A stretch of DNA of 64,000 nucleotides from Nocardia otitidiscaviarum NBRC 14405 (GTDB lineage Bacteria > Actinomycetota > Actinomycetes > Mycobacteriales > Mycobacteriaceae): NCBI RefSeq assembly GCF_000308635.1, contig NZ_BAGD01000020.1, positions 1-64,000 of the forward strand. Reading direction: 5' to 3'. The translations under genes were made by a program, and so were the position numbers. Below the pieces are notes generated by a model. That model was not told where the DNA came from, did not search any database, and was given only the letters and a program-made list of their open reading frames with translations. Shown here one piece after another: positions 1 through 12,225 of the stretch (the stretch's first letter is position 1; each line of letters begins with the position of its first letter).

Positions 1-3166
<3,166 letters not shown>

Positions 3167-3170
<4 letters not shown>

Positions 3171-3802
3171 CCGCCGCCCCCCAGCCGCCCGGCCCCGACC
3201 GGGAGCTGCCCATCTCCGCCGTGGAGGCCGAGCGCGCCGCACTCGCGGTGGCCGAGCCGGACGGCTGCTGCGGCGGTGGCTGCTGCGATCAGCCGCAGCC
3301 GCCCGCCGAGGTCGCGATCATCAACGCGGTGCAGAGCCGGATCGGTACCCCGCAGGTGATCCGGGCGGCGCGCGGCATGTCGCATTTCGGTGAGCACGCG
3401 CTGGGCTGGATGGCCATCGGTGCGGCCGGCGCGCTGGTCGACCGGAAGCGCCGCCGCCAGTGGGCCGGGGTCGCCGTCGGCGCGTTCGGTTCGCACGCGG
3501 CCTCGGTGGTGATCAAGCGGATCGTGCGCCGCCCGCGGCCCAACGATCCGTCGGTGCAGGTCAACGTGTCGACGCCCAGCAAGCTGAGCTTCCCGTCCTC
3601 GCACGCGACATCCACGACGGCGGCGGCTGTGTTGCTCGGCAGGCTCACCGGGCTACCCTTGCCTGCGGTGCTCGTCCCGCCGATGCTGCTCTCCCGAGTC
3701 GTTCTCGGAGTGCACTACCCATCCGACGTGCTCGCCGGTTCCGCGCTGGGCGCCGCATCAGCCGCCGCAGTGCTAGCCGCCGAAAAGAGACTCGCCAAGT
3801 GA
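3167..3802 (+). CDS. PAP2-superfamily membrane phosphatase (Rv3807c-like)
   Basis: Integral membrane phosphatase of the PAP2 superfamily. Its mycobacterial counterpart lies next to the DPPR synthase and has been proposed to dephosphorylate decaprenyl-phosphoryl-5-phosphoribose, the step before DprE1/DprE2. All three PAP2 motifs are visible: KRIVRRPRP from K117, FPSSHATST with H146, and SRVVLGVHYPSD with H183. The N-terminus is cytosolic and has an odd Cys cluster (CCGGGCCDQ). Start GTG 3167 overlaps the glfT2 stop (GTGA) and has AGGAG upstream. The gene ends in a GTGA overlap with a possible start of the next gene. The function is inferred from family and position. Confidence 0.88.
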
Positions 3803-4776
3803 CGACACAGGAAAGAGCCGACGTTGATATGAGCGAAGAGCCGACCAGCACCGACCTGGCCGAGGCGGTCGTCAAGGGTCCGCCGAAGACCTTGGTCGGC
3901 GGTCTGATCAAGGCCGCGCGCCCGCGCCAGTGGGTGAAGAACGTGCTGGTCCTGGCAGCGCCGCTGGCCGCGGGCAAGACCGCCGCCGGTGATCTGGTGA
4001 TCGGCGACTGGACGGTCATCTGGCACGTCGGCATCGCCTTCGCGGTGTTCTGCCTCGCGGCGTCGGGCATCTACCTGGTCAACGACGCCCTCGACGTGGA
4101 GGCCGACCGGGCGCATCCGACCAAGCGCTACCGCCCGATCGCCGCCGGCGTGGTGCCGGTCAATCTGGCCTACGCGCTCTCGGCGGTGCTGCTCGTCGGC
4201 TCGATCCTGCTGTCGTTCGTGGCCTCCTGGAACCTGGCCGTGGTGATGGCCGTCTACATCGGCATCCAGCTGGCCTACTGCTTCGGCCTCAAGCATCAGG
4301 CCGTGCTCGACATCTGCATCGTGTCCTCCGGCTTCCTGCTGCGCGCGGTGGCCGGTGGCGCGGCGGCGAATATCGCGCTGTCGCAGTGGTTCCTGCTGAT
4401 CATGGCGTTCGGTTCGCTGTTCATGGCGGCGGGCAAGCGCTATGCCGAACTGAAGATCGCGCTCGACACCGGAGCCAAGATCCGCAAGTCGCTGCAGTAC
4501 TACACGCCGACCTACCTGCGTTTCGTGTGGACCCTCGCCGCCACCGCCGTGGTCGTGTTCTACGGTCTGTGGGCGTTCGAACAGGGTCGTGCCAAGGACA
4601 CCGAGTGGTTCGCCATCTCGATGATCCCGTTCACCGTCGCGATCATGCGGTACGCGGTAGACGTCGACGGCGGTGAAGCCGGTGAGCCCGAAGAGATCGC
4701 CCTGGGGGACAGAGTCCTCCAGTTCCTCGCAATCGCCTGGATCGGAGCGGTAGGTGTCGCTGTCTATCTCACCTGA
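3799..4776 (+). CDS. ubiA: Decaprenyl-phosphate phosphoribosyltransferase (UbiA family)
   Basis: UbiA-superfamily prenyltransferase homologous to Rv3806c. It transfers 5-phosphoribose from PRPP to decaprenyl phosphate, the first committed step of decaprenyl-phosphoryl-arabinose synthesis, at the inner membrane. The Asp-rich signature NDALDVEADRAHPTKRYRP (from about residue 95) and about nine hydrophobic segments are visible. Two starts are possible: GTG 3799, which overlaps the previous stop, and ATG 3829, with AGGAAAG about 13 nt upstream. I chose 3799 because every junction in this operon overlaps, but 3829 gives a length (315 aa) closer to the mycobacterial 302 aa. The 3' end overlaps aftB by 23 nt. 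Confidence 0.92.
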   Translation: MTTQERADVDMSEEPTSTDLAEAVVKGPPKTLVGGLIKAARPRQWVKNVLVLAAPLAAGKTAAGDLVIGDWTVIWHVGIAFAVFCLAASGIYLVNDALDVEADRAHPTKRYRPIAAGVVPVNLAYALSAVLLVGSILLSFVASWNLAVVMAVYIGIQLAYCFGLKHQAVLDICIVSSGFLLRAVAGGAAANIALSQWFLLIMAFGSLFMAAGKRYAELKIALDTGAKIRKSLQYYTPTYLRFVWTLAATAVVVFYGLWAFEQGRAKDTEWFAISMIPFTVAIMRYAVDVDGGEAGEPEEIALGDRVLQFLAIAWIGAVGVAVYLT

Positions 4777-6766
4777 TGTGGTAGCGGGACAAGTGCGGGA
4801 AGAAGACGGGGACAACCCGACGCGGGCATTGCCCGTCGGGCGGTCTCGGCGTGCCGATCCGTCGGCACGCCGCTTCACGCGACTATCCCGCGCCACATTC
4901 GCCGGTGGGATCGTGCTGGCCGCCACGCTGTTCGCGGTCGGCGGCTGGCAGCGGCGCTGGATCGCCGACGACGGCCTGATCGTGCTGCGTACGGTGCGCA
5001 ACCTGCTCGCGGGCAACGGGCCCGTGTTCAATGCGGGCGAGCGCGTCGAGACCAATACGAGTACGGCCTGGACCTACATCGTCTGGTTCTTCAGCTGGCT
5101 CACCCAGATCCGGCTGGAGTACGTGGTGCTCGCGATCGCGCTGACGCTGTCGGTGGGCGCGATCGTGTTCGCCATGCTGGGCGCGGCCCGGCTGTGGGGC
5201 GGCCCCGGTTCCGTTCTGCTGCTGCCCGCGGGCGCGTTCGTCTACATCGCGGTGCCGCCCGCCCGCGACTACGCCACCTCCGGTCTGGAGTCCAGCCTGG
5301 TCATCTTCTGGCTGGCGCTGCTGTGGTGGTGGATGATCCGCTGGTCGCAGGCCGAACGGGTGCGCCTGGCGAACTTCTTCGGACTGGTGTTCACCGCCGG
5401 TCTGGCCCCGCTCATCCGACCGGAGATGACGCTGGTCGGCGCGCTGGCCCTGCTCATGATCTTCTGCGCGCCGCTGCCGCGGACCCGGTTGCGGCCCATC
5501 GTGTTCCGCGGTCTGATCGTCGCGGTCGCGGGCCTGCTGCCGGTGGGCTACCAGATCTGGCGCATGGGCTACTACGGCCTGCCCTACCCGAATACCGCGG
5601 TCGCCAAGGACGCGGGCGGGGCCAAGTGGGGGCAGGGCTTCGTGTACCTGTGGAATCTGCTCGGGCCGTACTGGCTGTTGCTGCCGCTGGCGCTGCTGCT
5701 GATCCTCGGGGTGGTCGCCTGGCGGACCGTCGCGCCGTCGCGGTACGCGCCCGCTGTTCCGGATGCGGGCTCGGCGACCGGCGTACGCGCCCGCCTGCAC
5801 CGTCTCAGCGTCCGGCTGCGCACGCCCGGTGCGGTGGTGGCGCTGGTGCTGGTGAGCGGAATCCTGCTCGCGCTGTACCAGATTCGGGTCGGCGGCGACT
5901 TCATGCACGGCCGGGTGCTGCTGCCCCAGCTGTTCCTGCTGCTGCTGCCGGTCATGGTGATCCCGGTGCGCGCGCCGCGGTGGAATCCGGCGGGGGAGAC
6001 CGCGCTGCGCCGGGTCGACTGGGCGTTCGTGGTCATCGTGGCCGCCTGGATCGGCACGGTGGGCTGGGCGCTGTTCGCCTGCAACACCACCGCCATCAAG
6101 AGCGGCACCAAGATCGACTCGTCGGGCATCGTGGACGAGCGGGTCTACTACGTGCTCAACACCGGGCACGACCACCCGATCCGGGCCGAGGACTACCTCG
6201 ACTACCCGCGCATGCGGGCGATGGTCAACGACATCGCCAACAGCCCGAACGGCGGCCTGCTGCTGAACTCGCCGTCGTTCATGTTCTGGTACATCGCGCC
6301 GCCGCCGCAGCCGATCCCCGAAGGCGGTGCCGGACATACCGTCTTCTTCCTGAATCTCGGCATGACCAGCATGAACGTTCCGCTGGACGTGCGCGTCATC
6401 GACCAGATGGGGCTGGCCTACCCACTGGCCGCGCACACCGAGCGGCTGGTCGACGGCCGCATCGGCCACGACAAGAACCTGTACCCGGACTGGGTGATCG
6501 TGGACGCCGGCATGGTGGACAAGAAGCCGTGGATGCCCTGGTACCTGGACGAGAAGTGGGTGACCCAGGCCCGCACGGCGATGTCCTGCCCGGATACCGT
6601 CGCGCTGCTCATCTCGTCCCGGGAACCGCTCACCTTCGAGCGGTTCCGGCACAACCTCAAGCACGCCCTCGACTTCGCGTCCTACCGCATCGAGCGGGTG
6701 CCGAAGTACGAGATCCAGCGCTGCGGACTGGTGGATCCGACGCAGGAGCCGCCCGCGCCGCGCTAG
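4754..6766 (+). CDS. aftB: Terminal beta-(1->2) arabinofuranosyltransferase AftB
   Basis: GT-C membrane glycosyltransferase that adds the terminal beta-1,2 arabinofuranose of arabinan from decaprenyl-phosphoryl-arabinose, forming the sites later mycolylated. The N-terminal half is polytopic. The first extracytoplasmic loop has the acidic pair in RRWIADDGLIVLRTV followed by VETNTSTAWTY, as in Rv3805c. The C-terminal third (from about residue 450) is a soluble domain. Length is 670 aa against about 627 in M. tuberculosis. Start GTG 4754 lies inside ubiA; an in-frame GTG at 4778 just after the ubiA stop is an alternative. A perfect 18-bp hairpin follows and closes the operon. Confidence 0.92.
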   Translation: MSLSISPDVVAGQVREEDGDNPTRALPVGRSRRADPSARRFTRLSRATFAGGIVLAATLFAVGGWQRRWIADDGLIVLRTVRNLLAGNGPVFNAGERVETNTSTAWTYIVWFFSWLTQIRLEYVVLAIALTLSVGAIVFAMLGAARLWGGPGSVLLLPAGAFVYIAVPPARDYATSGLESSLVIFWLALLWWWMIRWSQAERVRLANFFGLVFTAGLAPLIRPEMTLVGALALLMIFCAPLPRTRLRPIVFRGLIVAVAGLLPVGYQIWRMGYYGLPYPNTAVAKDAGGAKWGQGFVYLWNLLGPYWLLLPLALLLILGVVAWRTVAPSRYAPAVPDAGSATGVRARLHRLSVRLRTPGAVVALVLVSGILLALYQIRVGGDFMHGRVLLPQLFLLLLPVMVIPVRAPRWNPAGETALRRVDWAFVVIVAAWIGTVGWALFACNTTAIKSGTKIDSSGIVDERVYYVLNTGHDHPIRAEDYLDYPRMRAMVNDIANSPNGGLLLNSPSFMFWYIAPPPQPIPEGGAGHTVFFLNLGMTSMNVPLDVRVIDQMGLAYPLAAHTERLVDGRIGHDKNLYPDWVIVDAGMVDKKPWMPWYLDEKWVTQARTAMSCPDTVALLISSREPLTFERFRHNLKHALDFASYRIERVPKYEIQRCGLVDPTQEPPAPR

Positions 6767-6772
6767 CAGCGA

Positions 6773-6813
6773 CGTGCCGCGCCCCCTTCGAGCGACGAAG
6801 GGGGCGCGGCACG
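6773..6813 (+). terminator. Strong hairpin terminator after aftB
   Basis: Perfect 18-bp inverted repeat (6773-6790 with 6796-6813), 5-nt loop AGCGA, followed by TTT. It starts 7 nt after the aftB stop and separates the galactan operon from the mycolyltransferase cluster. Confidence 0.88.
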
Positions 6814-7209
6814 TTTCCGGCCGGACGATCGGCGATAGCCGAACCGAATGAGGAGGTTCGACCTCCGCATCGACCCTCGAAGCGACGGGCTCGAAAAACG
6901 ACAATTGTGTGATTCACCGCATCCCCACGGTCAGGGGCATGACCTCGGTAAGGTTCGATAGACGGTCCGCCGTCCGATCGCTTCCGTGTCGCCGCCCGCG
7001 ACACGCGAACTTTCGGGCAAACCGTGCGTTGTCTCACCTTTATCTCGTTTTGGTAACGCTCCGTGATGCCGGGCGCGATACGCTCATCGAGATGAACGCC
7101 CGCCGCGGTCGCATGCCCGCATGCGCCGTGGCCGTTAGCGCAAGATGCCGCCGAGTTCTTTTCGGCAGGGGAAGGTCCGGCGGCACAGACCGAAAGGCCG
7201 GACACACAT
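6814..7209 (+). other. Long intergenic region upstream of the first mycolyltransferase
   Basis: About 400 nt without a convincing gene; a 105-codon open frame at 6909-7226 has no family resemblance and lacks a good ribosome-binding site. The strand change in function after the terminator means the promoter of the mycolyltransferase at 7210 should lie here. A TTTTGGTAA...GATACG stretch around 7046-7083 could be a -35/-10 pair, but this is weak. Confidence 0.45.
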
Positions 7210-8274
7210 ATGCGAGGCGTGGATAGACGTCGGAGTTCCCGCGGCTGGTTCAAGAAGTCGGTAGTGGGCGTGGCTCTGGCGATGTTGCTGCCGTTCGGGG
7301 TGTCGGTGGCAGGCGCGGGTACCGCCTCCGCCGCGTTCAACCCGGACGGATTCGACTTCTGGGTCGACTCCAGCATGGGGCCCATCAAGTCGCGCGTCTT
7401 CCGCGCGGCCGATGGCAACACCAACCGTGTCGTGTACGCCCTGGACGGCATGCGCGCCCGTGAGGACCTGAACGGCTGGGAGATCGACACCGAGGTCGCC
7501 CGGTCCCTCACCGCCGCCAATATCAACGTGGTCATGCCGGTCGGCGGCCAGTCCAGCTTCTACGCCGACTGGAACGCGCCCAGCACCATCTTCGGCCTGC
7601 CCGCCGGTTCCTCCTCGGGTTCCTCGGGCTCGGCGTCGGGCTCCTCCTCGGGTTCGGGCGCGCTGCAGCTCGCCGCGGGCGGTCCGGGCAAGAGCTACAC
7701 CTACAAGTGGGAAACGTTCATCACCCAGAACCTGCGCAACGCCCTGCGTGACCGCCTCGGCTTCAGTCCGTACCGCAATGGCGTGTTCGGTCTGTCCATG
7801 GGCGGTTCCGGCGCGCTGACCCTGGCCGCCTACCACCCGGACCAGTTCAGCTTCGCGGGCTCGTACTCCGGCTACCTGAACATCTCCGCGCCGGGCATGC
7901 GCGAGGCCATCCGCATCGCCATGGTCGACGCGGGCGGCTACAACGTGGACGCCATGGCTCCGCCGTGGGGGCCGCAGTGGCTGCGCATGGACCCGTTCGT
8001 CTTCGCGCCGCGCCTGGTCGGCAACAACACCCGACTGTGGATCTCGGCCGCCAGCGGCCTGCCCAACGGCGACCCGGTCGCCTTCTCCACCCTGAACGGC
8101 ATGGGCCTGGAGGCCCTGGCCCTGGCCAATACCCGCGCCTTCCAGGTGCGCATGGCCACCCTGGGCGCGAACAACGTGCACTACGACTTCCCGGCGTTCG
8201 GTATCCACAACTGGCGCAACTGGGAAGACCAGGTCAACCGCATGATCCCGGACCTGTCCGCCAATATCGGCTGA
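7210..8274 (+). CDS. Secreted mycolyltransferase (antigen 85 family), copy 1
   Basis: Extracellular esterase D/alpha-beta hydrolase fold enzyme that transfers mycoloyl groups between trehalose monomycolate and arabinogalactan or a second trehalose monomycolate. The signal peptide ends near the AGTASAA/FNPDGF boundary. Catalytic Ser196 is in GLSMGGSGA; the His is in FGIHNWRNW near the C-terminus. MPVGGQSSFYADW and YSGYLNISAPGMREA are Ag85 hallmarks. A Ser/Gly-rich insertion (about residues 134-158) sits between DWNAPS and the KSYTYKWETF segment; the third and fourth copies lack it. First of five tandem paralogues. A hairpin terminator follows at 8294, so it may be transcribed alone. Confidence 0.93.
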   Translation: MRGVDRRRSSRGWFKKSVVGVALAMLLPFGVSVAGAGTASAAFNPDGFDFWVDSSMGPIKSRVFRAADGNTNRVVYALDGMRAREDLNGWEIDTEVARSLTAANINVVMPVGGQSSFYADWNAPSTIFGLPAGSSSGSSGSASGSSSGSGALQLAAGGPGKSYTYKWETFITQNLRNALRDRLGFSPYRNGVFGLSMGGSGALTLAAYHPDQFSFAGSYSGYLNISAPGMREAIRIAMVDAGGYNVDAMAPPWGPQWLRMDPFVFAPRLVGNNTRLWISAASGLPNGDPVAFSTLNGMGLEALALANTRAFQVRMATLGANNVHYDFPAFGIHNWRNWEDQVNRMIPDLSANIG

Positions 8275-8293
8275 GGCAAGACCAGGTATTTCG

Positions 8294-8334
8294 AACGGCC
8301 CCGCATCGCATTCCGGCGATGACGGGGCCGTTTC
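8294..8334 (+). terminator. Hairpin terminator after mycolyltransferase copy 1
   Basis: Arms AACGGCCCCG (8294-8303) and CGGGGCCGTT (8323-8332) are perfectly complementary. The stem is extended by CATCG/CGATG (8304-8308 with 8317-8321) with one bulged base, and it is followed by TT. Confidence 0.75.
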
Positions 8335-8531
8335 GCATTCGGTCTCGTTCCAGACTCGCCGGGGGCGACACGCGGAACAACATCGGTCAGGCGTCCGATA
8401 CTCGATTCGTATCGAAGATCAAGTGAGCGCGTCATGAGCGCTCGAATGATCTGCACTGCTCGAAGAACTGCTCGAAAACGACGCCCGGGGTGGCTACCGC
8501 CGGGTGACTGCTCGGACGGAGGACGAGGTCG

Positions 8532-9572
8532 ATGCGTGGTACGAGGTTGCGGAAATCGGTATTGGGGATCGCGGCGGCGCTATTGCTGCCGCTGGGGATC
8601 TCCGTGCCGCTGGCACCGCAGGCGGTCGCCGCCTTCGACCCGTCGGGCTTCGACTTCTGGGTGGACTCCCCGGCCATGGGTCCGATCAAATCCCGCATCT
8701 TCCGTGCGGCCGACGGCAACACCAACCGCGTCGTCTACGCCCTCGACGGCATGCGCGCCCCGGAAACGCTCAATGGCTGGGAGATCGAGACCAATGTCGC
8801 CCAGGTGTTGACCAGCTGGAATATCAATGTGGTCATGCCGGTGGGCGGCCAGTCCAGCTTCTACGCCGACTGGAACGCCCCCAGCAACTTCTTCGGGGTG
8901 CCGCCCGGTGCGGCGGGCTCGGTCACCGGTTCGGGCGCGACCGAGGCGTTCATGGCCGGGCCGGGCAAGAGCTACCGGTACGAGTGGGAGACCTTCCTGA
9001 CCAACCAGCTGCGCTGGGCGCTGCGCGACCGCCTGGGCTTCAACCCGTACCGCAATGGCGCGTTCGGCCTGTCCATGGGCGGCTCGGCGGCACTGACGCT
9101 GGCCGCCTACCATCCCGACCAGTTCAGCTTCGCGGGCTCGTTCTCCGGCTACCTGAACATTTCCGCGCCCGGTATGCGGGAGGCCATCCGCGCCGCCATG
9201 ATCGACGCGGGCGGCTACAACGTCGACTCCATGGCCCCGCCGTGGGGCCCGCAGTGGCTGCGCATGGACCCGTTCGTCTTCGCGCCCACCCTGATCGCCA
9301 ACAACACCCGCTTGTGGATCGCGGCGGGCAGCGGCGTGCCCATGCAGCAGGATCTCCAGCAACCTTTCGGCGTGGCCGCCGATCGCGTGGTGCGCGGCGC
9401 GCCGCTGGAGGCGCTCGCGCTGGCGAACACCCGGGCGTTCCAGGTGCGCATGATGTCGCTGGGTGCGCAGAACGTGGTCTATTCGTTCCCCAATGTGGGC
9501 CTGCACGCCTGGACCAATTGGCAGGACGAGGCGTATCGCATGATTCCGGACCTGTCGGCGAATATCGGCTGA
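8532..9572 (+). CDS. Secreted mycolyltransferase (antigen 85 family), copy 2
   Basis: Paralogue of the preceding gene with the same extracellular mycoloyl-transfer role expected. The signal peptide (LRKSVLGIAAALLLPLGISV) ends before AAFDPSGFDFWVDS. Catalytic Ser181 is in GLSMGGSAA and the His is in VGLHAWTNW. It has a shorter Gly/Ala/Ser insertion (about residues 126-145) where copy 1 has its Ser/Gly loop, plus an extra QQDLQQPFGVAADR segment late in the protein. ATG 8532 is supported by GGAGGACGAGG upstream. It is close enough to copy 1 to suggest recent duplication. Confidence 0.93.
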   Translation: MRGTRLRKSVLGIAAALLLPLGISVPLAPQAVAAFDPSGFDFWVDSPAMGPIKSRIFRAADGNTNRVVYALDGMRAPETLNGWEIETNVAQVLTSWNINVVMPVGGQSSFYADWNAPSNFFGVPPGAAGSVTGSGATEAFMAGPGKSYRYEWETFLTNQLRWALRDRLGFNPYRNGAFGLSMGGSAALTLAAYHPDQFSFAGSFSGYLNISAPGMREAIRAAMIDAGGYNVDSMAPPWGPQWLRMDPFVFAPTLIANNTRLWIAAGSGVPMQQDLQQPFGVAADRVVRGAPLEALALANTRAFQVRMMSLGAQNVVYSFPNVGLHAWTNWQDEAYRMIPDLSANIG

Positions 9573-9725
9573 ATTCTTTCTCGTTCAGCCCCCTTGCGCA
9601 CTATCACGATTCGGCAACCGGAGGCGTTTCGTCGCCGGTCGGGACGGTCGCTGCGCCTTAGCTGAGCGGCAAGACGTGTGCGTTTCGGGTTGCGGTCAAC
9701 GATGATCGGCGGAGGGCGAAGTGTG

Positions 9726-10703
9726 ATGCGGTTCGGTCTTGGTTCCATACGTGCCACGGTGGCGGCGGCGGTCGCCGCGCTGGCGGTCCCGCTGGCGGCG
9801 GCGGTGGGCGGGGTGGGTGCGCCCGCCTCGGCTGCCTTCAATCCGGCCGGCTTCGATTTCTGGGTCGATTCCAGCATGGGGCCGATCAAGTCGCGCATCT
9901 TCCGCGCGGCCGACGGCAACACCCAGCGGGTGGTGTACGCCCTCGACGGCCTGCGGGCCCGCAACGATCTGTCCGGCTGGGAGATCGACACCGAGGTCTC
10001 GCGGGTGCTGACCGCGTGGAACATCAATGTGGTGATGCCGGTGGGCGGTCAGTCCAGCTTCTATTCCGACTGGGTGGCGCCCAGCAACACCAACGGCCAG
10101 CAGACCACCTACGCCTGGGAGACCTTCCTGACCCGGGATCTGCGCAATGCCCTCGCCGCGCGGCTGGGCTTCAACCCGCGCGGCAACGGGGTGTTCGGCC
10201 TGTCCATGGGCGGCAGCGCGGCGCTGGTGCTGGCTGCCTACCACCCGGACCAGTTCCGTTATGCCGCATCATATTCCGGTTATCTCAATATTTCCGCGCC
10301 GGGTATGAAGGAGGGGTTGCGGGCGGCCATGCTGGACGCGGGCGGCTACAACATCGACGCCATGTGGGGCCCGCCGTGGAGTGAATTGTGGCTGCGCAAC
10401 GATCCGTTCGTTTTCGCGGAACGCCTGCGCGCCAATGGAACCCGCCTGTGGATATCGTGTGGAAACGGACTGCCCGGTGCTCGGGATCAGGTGCGTCAGC
10501 CCATCGATGCCTACCACATCGGCAATGCCATGGGCCTGGAGACCGTCGCGCTGGCGAATACCCGAGCGTTCCAGGCTCGACTCGACAGCCTCGGTCCGCA
10601 CAACGCCCACTTCGACTACACCTCGGACGGCATCCACAACTGGTTCTACTGGCAGGATCAGGTCCTGAAGATGCTGCCGGACCTGAGTGCGAACATCGGT
10701 TAG
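9726..10703 (+). CDS. Secreted mycolyltransferase (antigen 85 family), copy 3
   Basis: Third tandem Ag85-type enzyme. ATG 9726 is preferred over in-frame GTG 9678 and ATG 9702 because GGAGGG sits 9 nt upstream and because it gives a compact signal peptide (ATVAAAVAALAVPLAAAVGG) cleaved before AAFNPAGFDF. Catalytic Ser160 is in GLSMGGSAA and the His in DGIHNWFYW. The region after DWVAPSNTNGQQ joins directly to TYAWETF, without the flexible insertion of copies 1 and 2. Length is 325 aa, close to mycobacterial Ag85/MPT51. The 250-nt gap before copy 4 suggests its own promoter or a long leader. Confidence 0.92.
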   Translation: MRFGLGSIRATVAAAVAALAVPLAAAVGGVGAPASAAFNPAGFDFWVDSSMGPIKSRIFRAADGNTQRVVYALDGLRARNDLSGWEIDTEVSRVLTAWNINVVMPVGGQSSFYSDWVAPSNTNGQQTTYAWETFLTRDLRNALAARLGFNPRGNGVFGLSMGGSAALVLAAYHPDQFRYAASYSGYLNISAPGMKEGLRAAMLDAGGYNIDAMWGPPWSELWLRNDPFVFAERLRANGTRLWISCGNGLPGARDQVRQPIDAYHIGNAMGLETVALANTRAFQARLDSLGPHNAHFDYTSDGIHNWFYWQDQVLKMLPDLSANIG

Positions 10704-10955
10704 CCCTAACGTTTTTCCGTTTGCCGCGACAGTTGGTGCGAACCACGATAAGGTCACCGCACGATAACGGTCATCGAGTGGGCGGATTTCGGCCACGTGA
10801 TTGGCTCGGTCTTGCTAAGGCAATCACGGTCGAATATCGTCCAGCGAGCGCAAGTGTGACCACATCGTGGTAGCGCCGTCGTTGGCATGGAGAGTCGGGA
10901 TCCGTGCGAGCGGCTCGAGCGCACCGGCCACAACAGCAGAAAGAGAGCAGTATTC

Positions 10956-11990
10956 ATGCGTTTCGGCAGGACCGCCGCGCGGGTGGAGTCGGGACGGCGG
11001 GGCGCGACCCGCGGTTGGAGCAAGCGGATGCTGGCCGCCGGTGCGGCCGCGCTGGCACTGCCGCTCGCCGCCGGAGTGGCGGCCCCGACGCTCGCAACCG
11101 CCGCACCCGTCCACGGACCGGTATTGCGCGCCCCGGCGGGCGGTTTCGAAGAACTGATGGTCCCGTCCAGCATGGGCCCGATCAAGGTCCAGGTGCAATG
11201 GGCCAGCCAGGGCGGCAGCGCCGCGCTGTACCTCCTGGACGGTATGCGCGCCCGCGACGACCGCAATGCCTGGGCCAATGCGGACGAGGGCGGTGCGCCG
11301 CAGCTGTTCGCCAATGACAACGTCACCATCGTGATGCCGGTCGGCGGGCAGTCCAGCTTCTACACCGACTGGTACTCGCCGTCGAACACCAACGGCCAGA
11401 AGTACACCTACAAGTGGGAGACCTTCCTGACCAAGGAACTGCCGCAGTTCCTGGAGGGCTACGGCGTCTCTCGCACCAACAACGCCATCGCCGGTCTGTC
11501 CATGGGCGGTTCGGCCGCTCTCATGATGGCCGCCTACCACCGCGAGCAGTTCAAGCACGCCTCCTCGTTCTCGGGCTACCTGAACATCTCCGCACCGGGC
11601 ATGCGGGAGGCCATCCGCATCGCCATGCTGGACGCGGGTCGCTTCAACGTGGACTCGATGGCCGCGCCGTGGAGCCCGCAGTGGCTGCGCATGGACCCCT
11701 TCGTCTTCGCGCCGCAGCTGAAGAACCTGCCCATGTACATCTCGGCCGGTTCCGCGCTGCCGGGTCAGTACGACCGCCCGGCCTCGGCGGTCGGCGTGTT
11801 CAACACCGGTAACGCCATGGTGCTCGAGGCGCTGTCGCTGGTGAACACCCGCGCCTTCCAGGCTCGCCTGGGCCAGCTGGGCATCGGCGCCCGCTACGAC
11901 TTCCCGGCGACCGGTACCCACACCTGGCTGTACTGGCACGATCAGCTGGCGAACGCCCGCCCGGATATCCTGCGCGCGCTCGGAGTCTGA
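10956..11990 (+). CDS. Secreted mycolyltransferase (antigen 85 family), copy 4
   Basis: This is the paralogue closest in form to classical Ag85A/B/C: the mature protein begins with a FEELMVPSSMGPIKVQVQ segment rather than the FWVDS of copies 1-3. The N-terminus has an Arg-rich stretch then LAAGAAALALPLAAGVAAP as signal peptide. Catalytic Ser182 is in GLSMGGSAA and the His in TGTHTWLYW. ATG 10956 is preceded by AAGAGAG at a suitable distance; an in-frame ATG at 10887 would add 23 residues with no membrane-targeting value. A textbook terminator follows at 12026. Confidence 0.92.
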   Translation: MRFGRTAARVESGRRGATRGWSKRMLAAGAAALALPLAAGVAAPTLATAAPVHGPVLRAPAGGFEELMVPSSMGPIKVQVQWASQGGSAALYLLDGMRARDDRNAWANADEGGAPQLFANDNVTIVMPVGGQSSFYTDWYSPSNTNGQKYTYKWETFLTKELPQFLEGYGVSRTNNAIAGLSMGGSAALMMAAYHREQFKHASSFSGYLNISAPGMREAIRIAMLDAGRFNVDSMAAPWSPQWLRMDPFVFAPQLKNLPMYISAGSALPGQYDRPASAVGVFNTGNAMVLEALSLVNTRAFQARLGQLGIGARYDFPATGTHTWLYWHDQLANARPDILRALGV

Positions 11991-12025
11991 CAGCCATACC
12001 GTACGACCCAGACCGTACGGCACAG

Positions 12026-12064
12026 CGGCGGCCGACCTCGGAATCGAGGTCGGCCGCCGTTTTT
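12026..12064 (+). terminator. Rho-independent terminator after mycolyltransferase copy 4
   Basis: Perfect 15-bp stem (12026-12040 with 12045-12059), GAAT loop, immediately followed by TTTTT (12060-12064). This is the clearest intrinsic terminator in the window. Confidence 0.92.
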
Positions 12065-12225
12065 CGTAGCCGACCGGCGGGCCTGCGGCGTCACAATTGC
12101 GCCGAAAGCGCATTCCGTGCCGGACATCTTCCGCCAACCGGGACCGATTACCGCGCGTCTTCCCGGTCTTTCCTCTTTTTAGAGGTACAAACACTCCTGT
12201 GACTGGTGTTGTTCGTGAGGCGAGA

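Noticed and set aside
6909..7226. A 105-codon frame upstream of the first mycolyltransferase
   Set aside because: Arg/Cys-rich, no homology, no ribosome-binding site, and it overlaps the start of the real gene.
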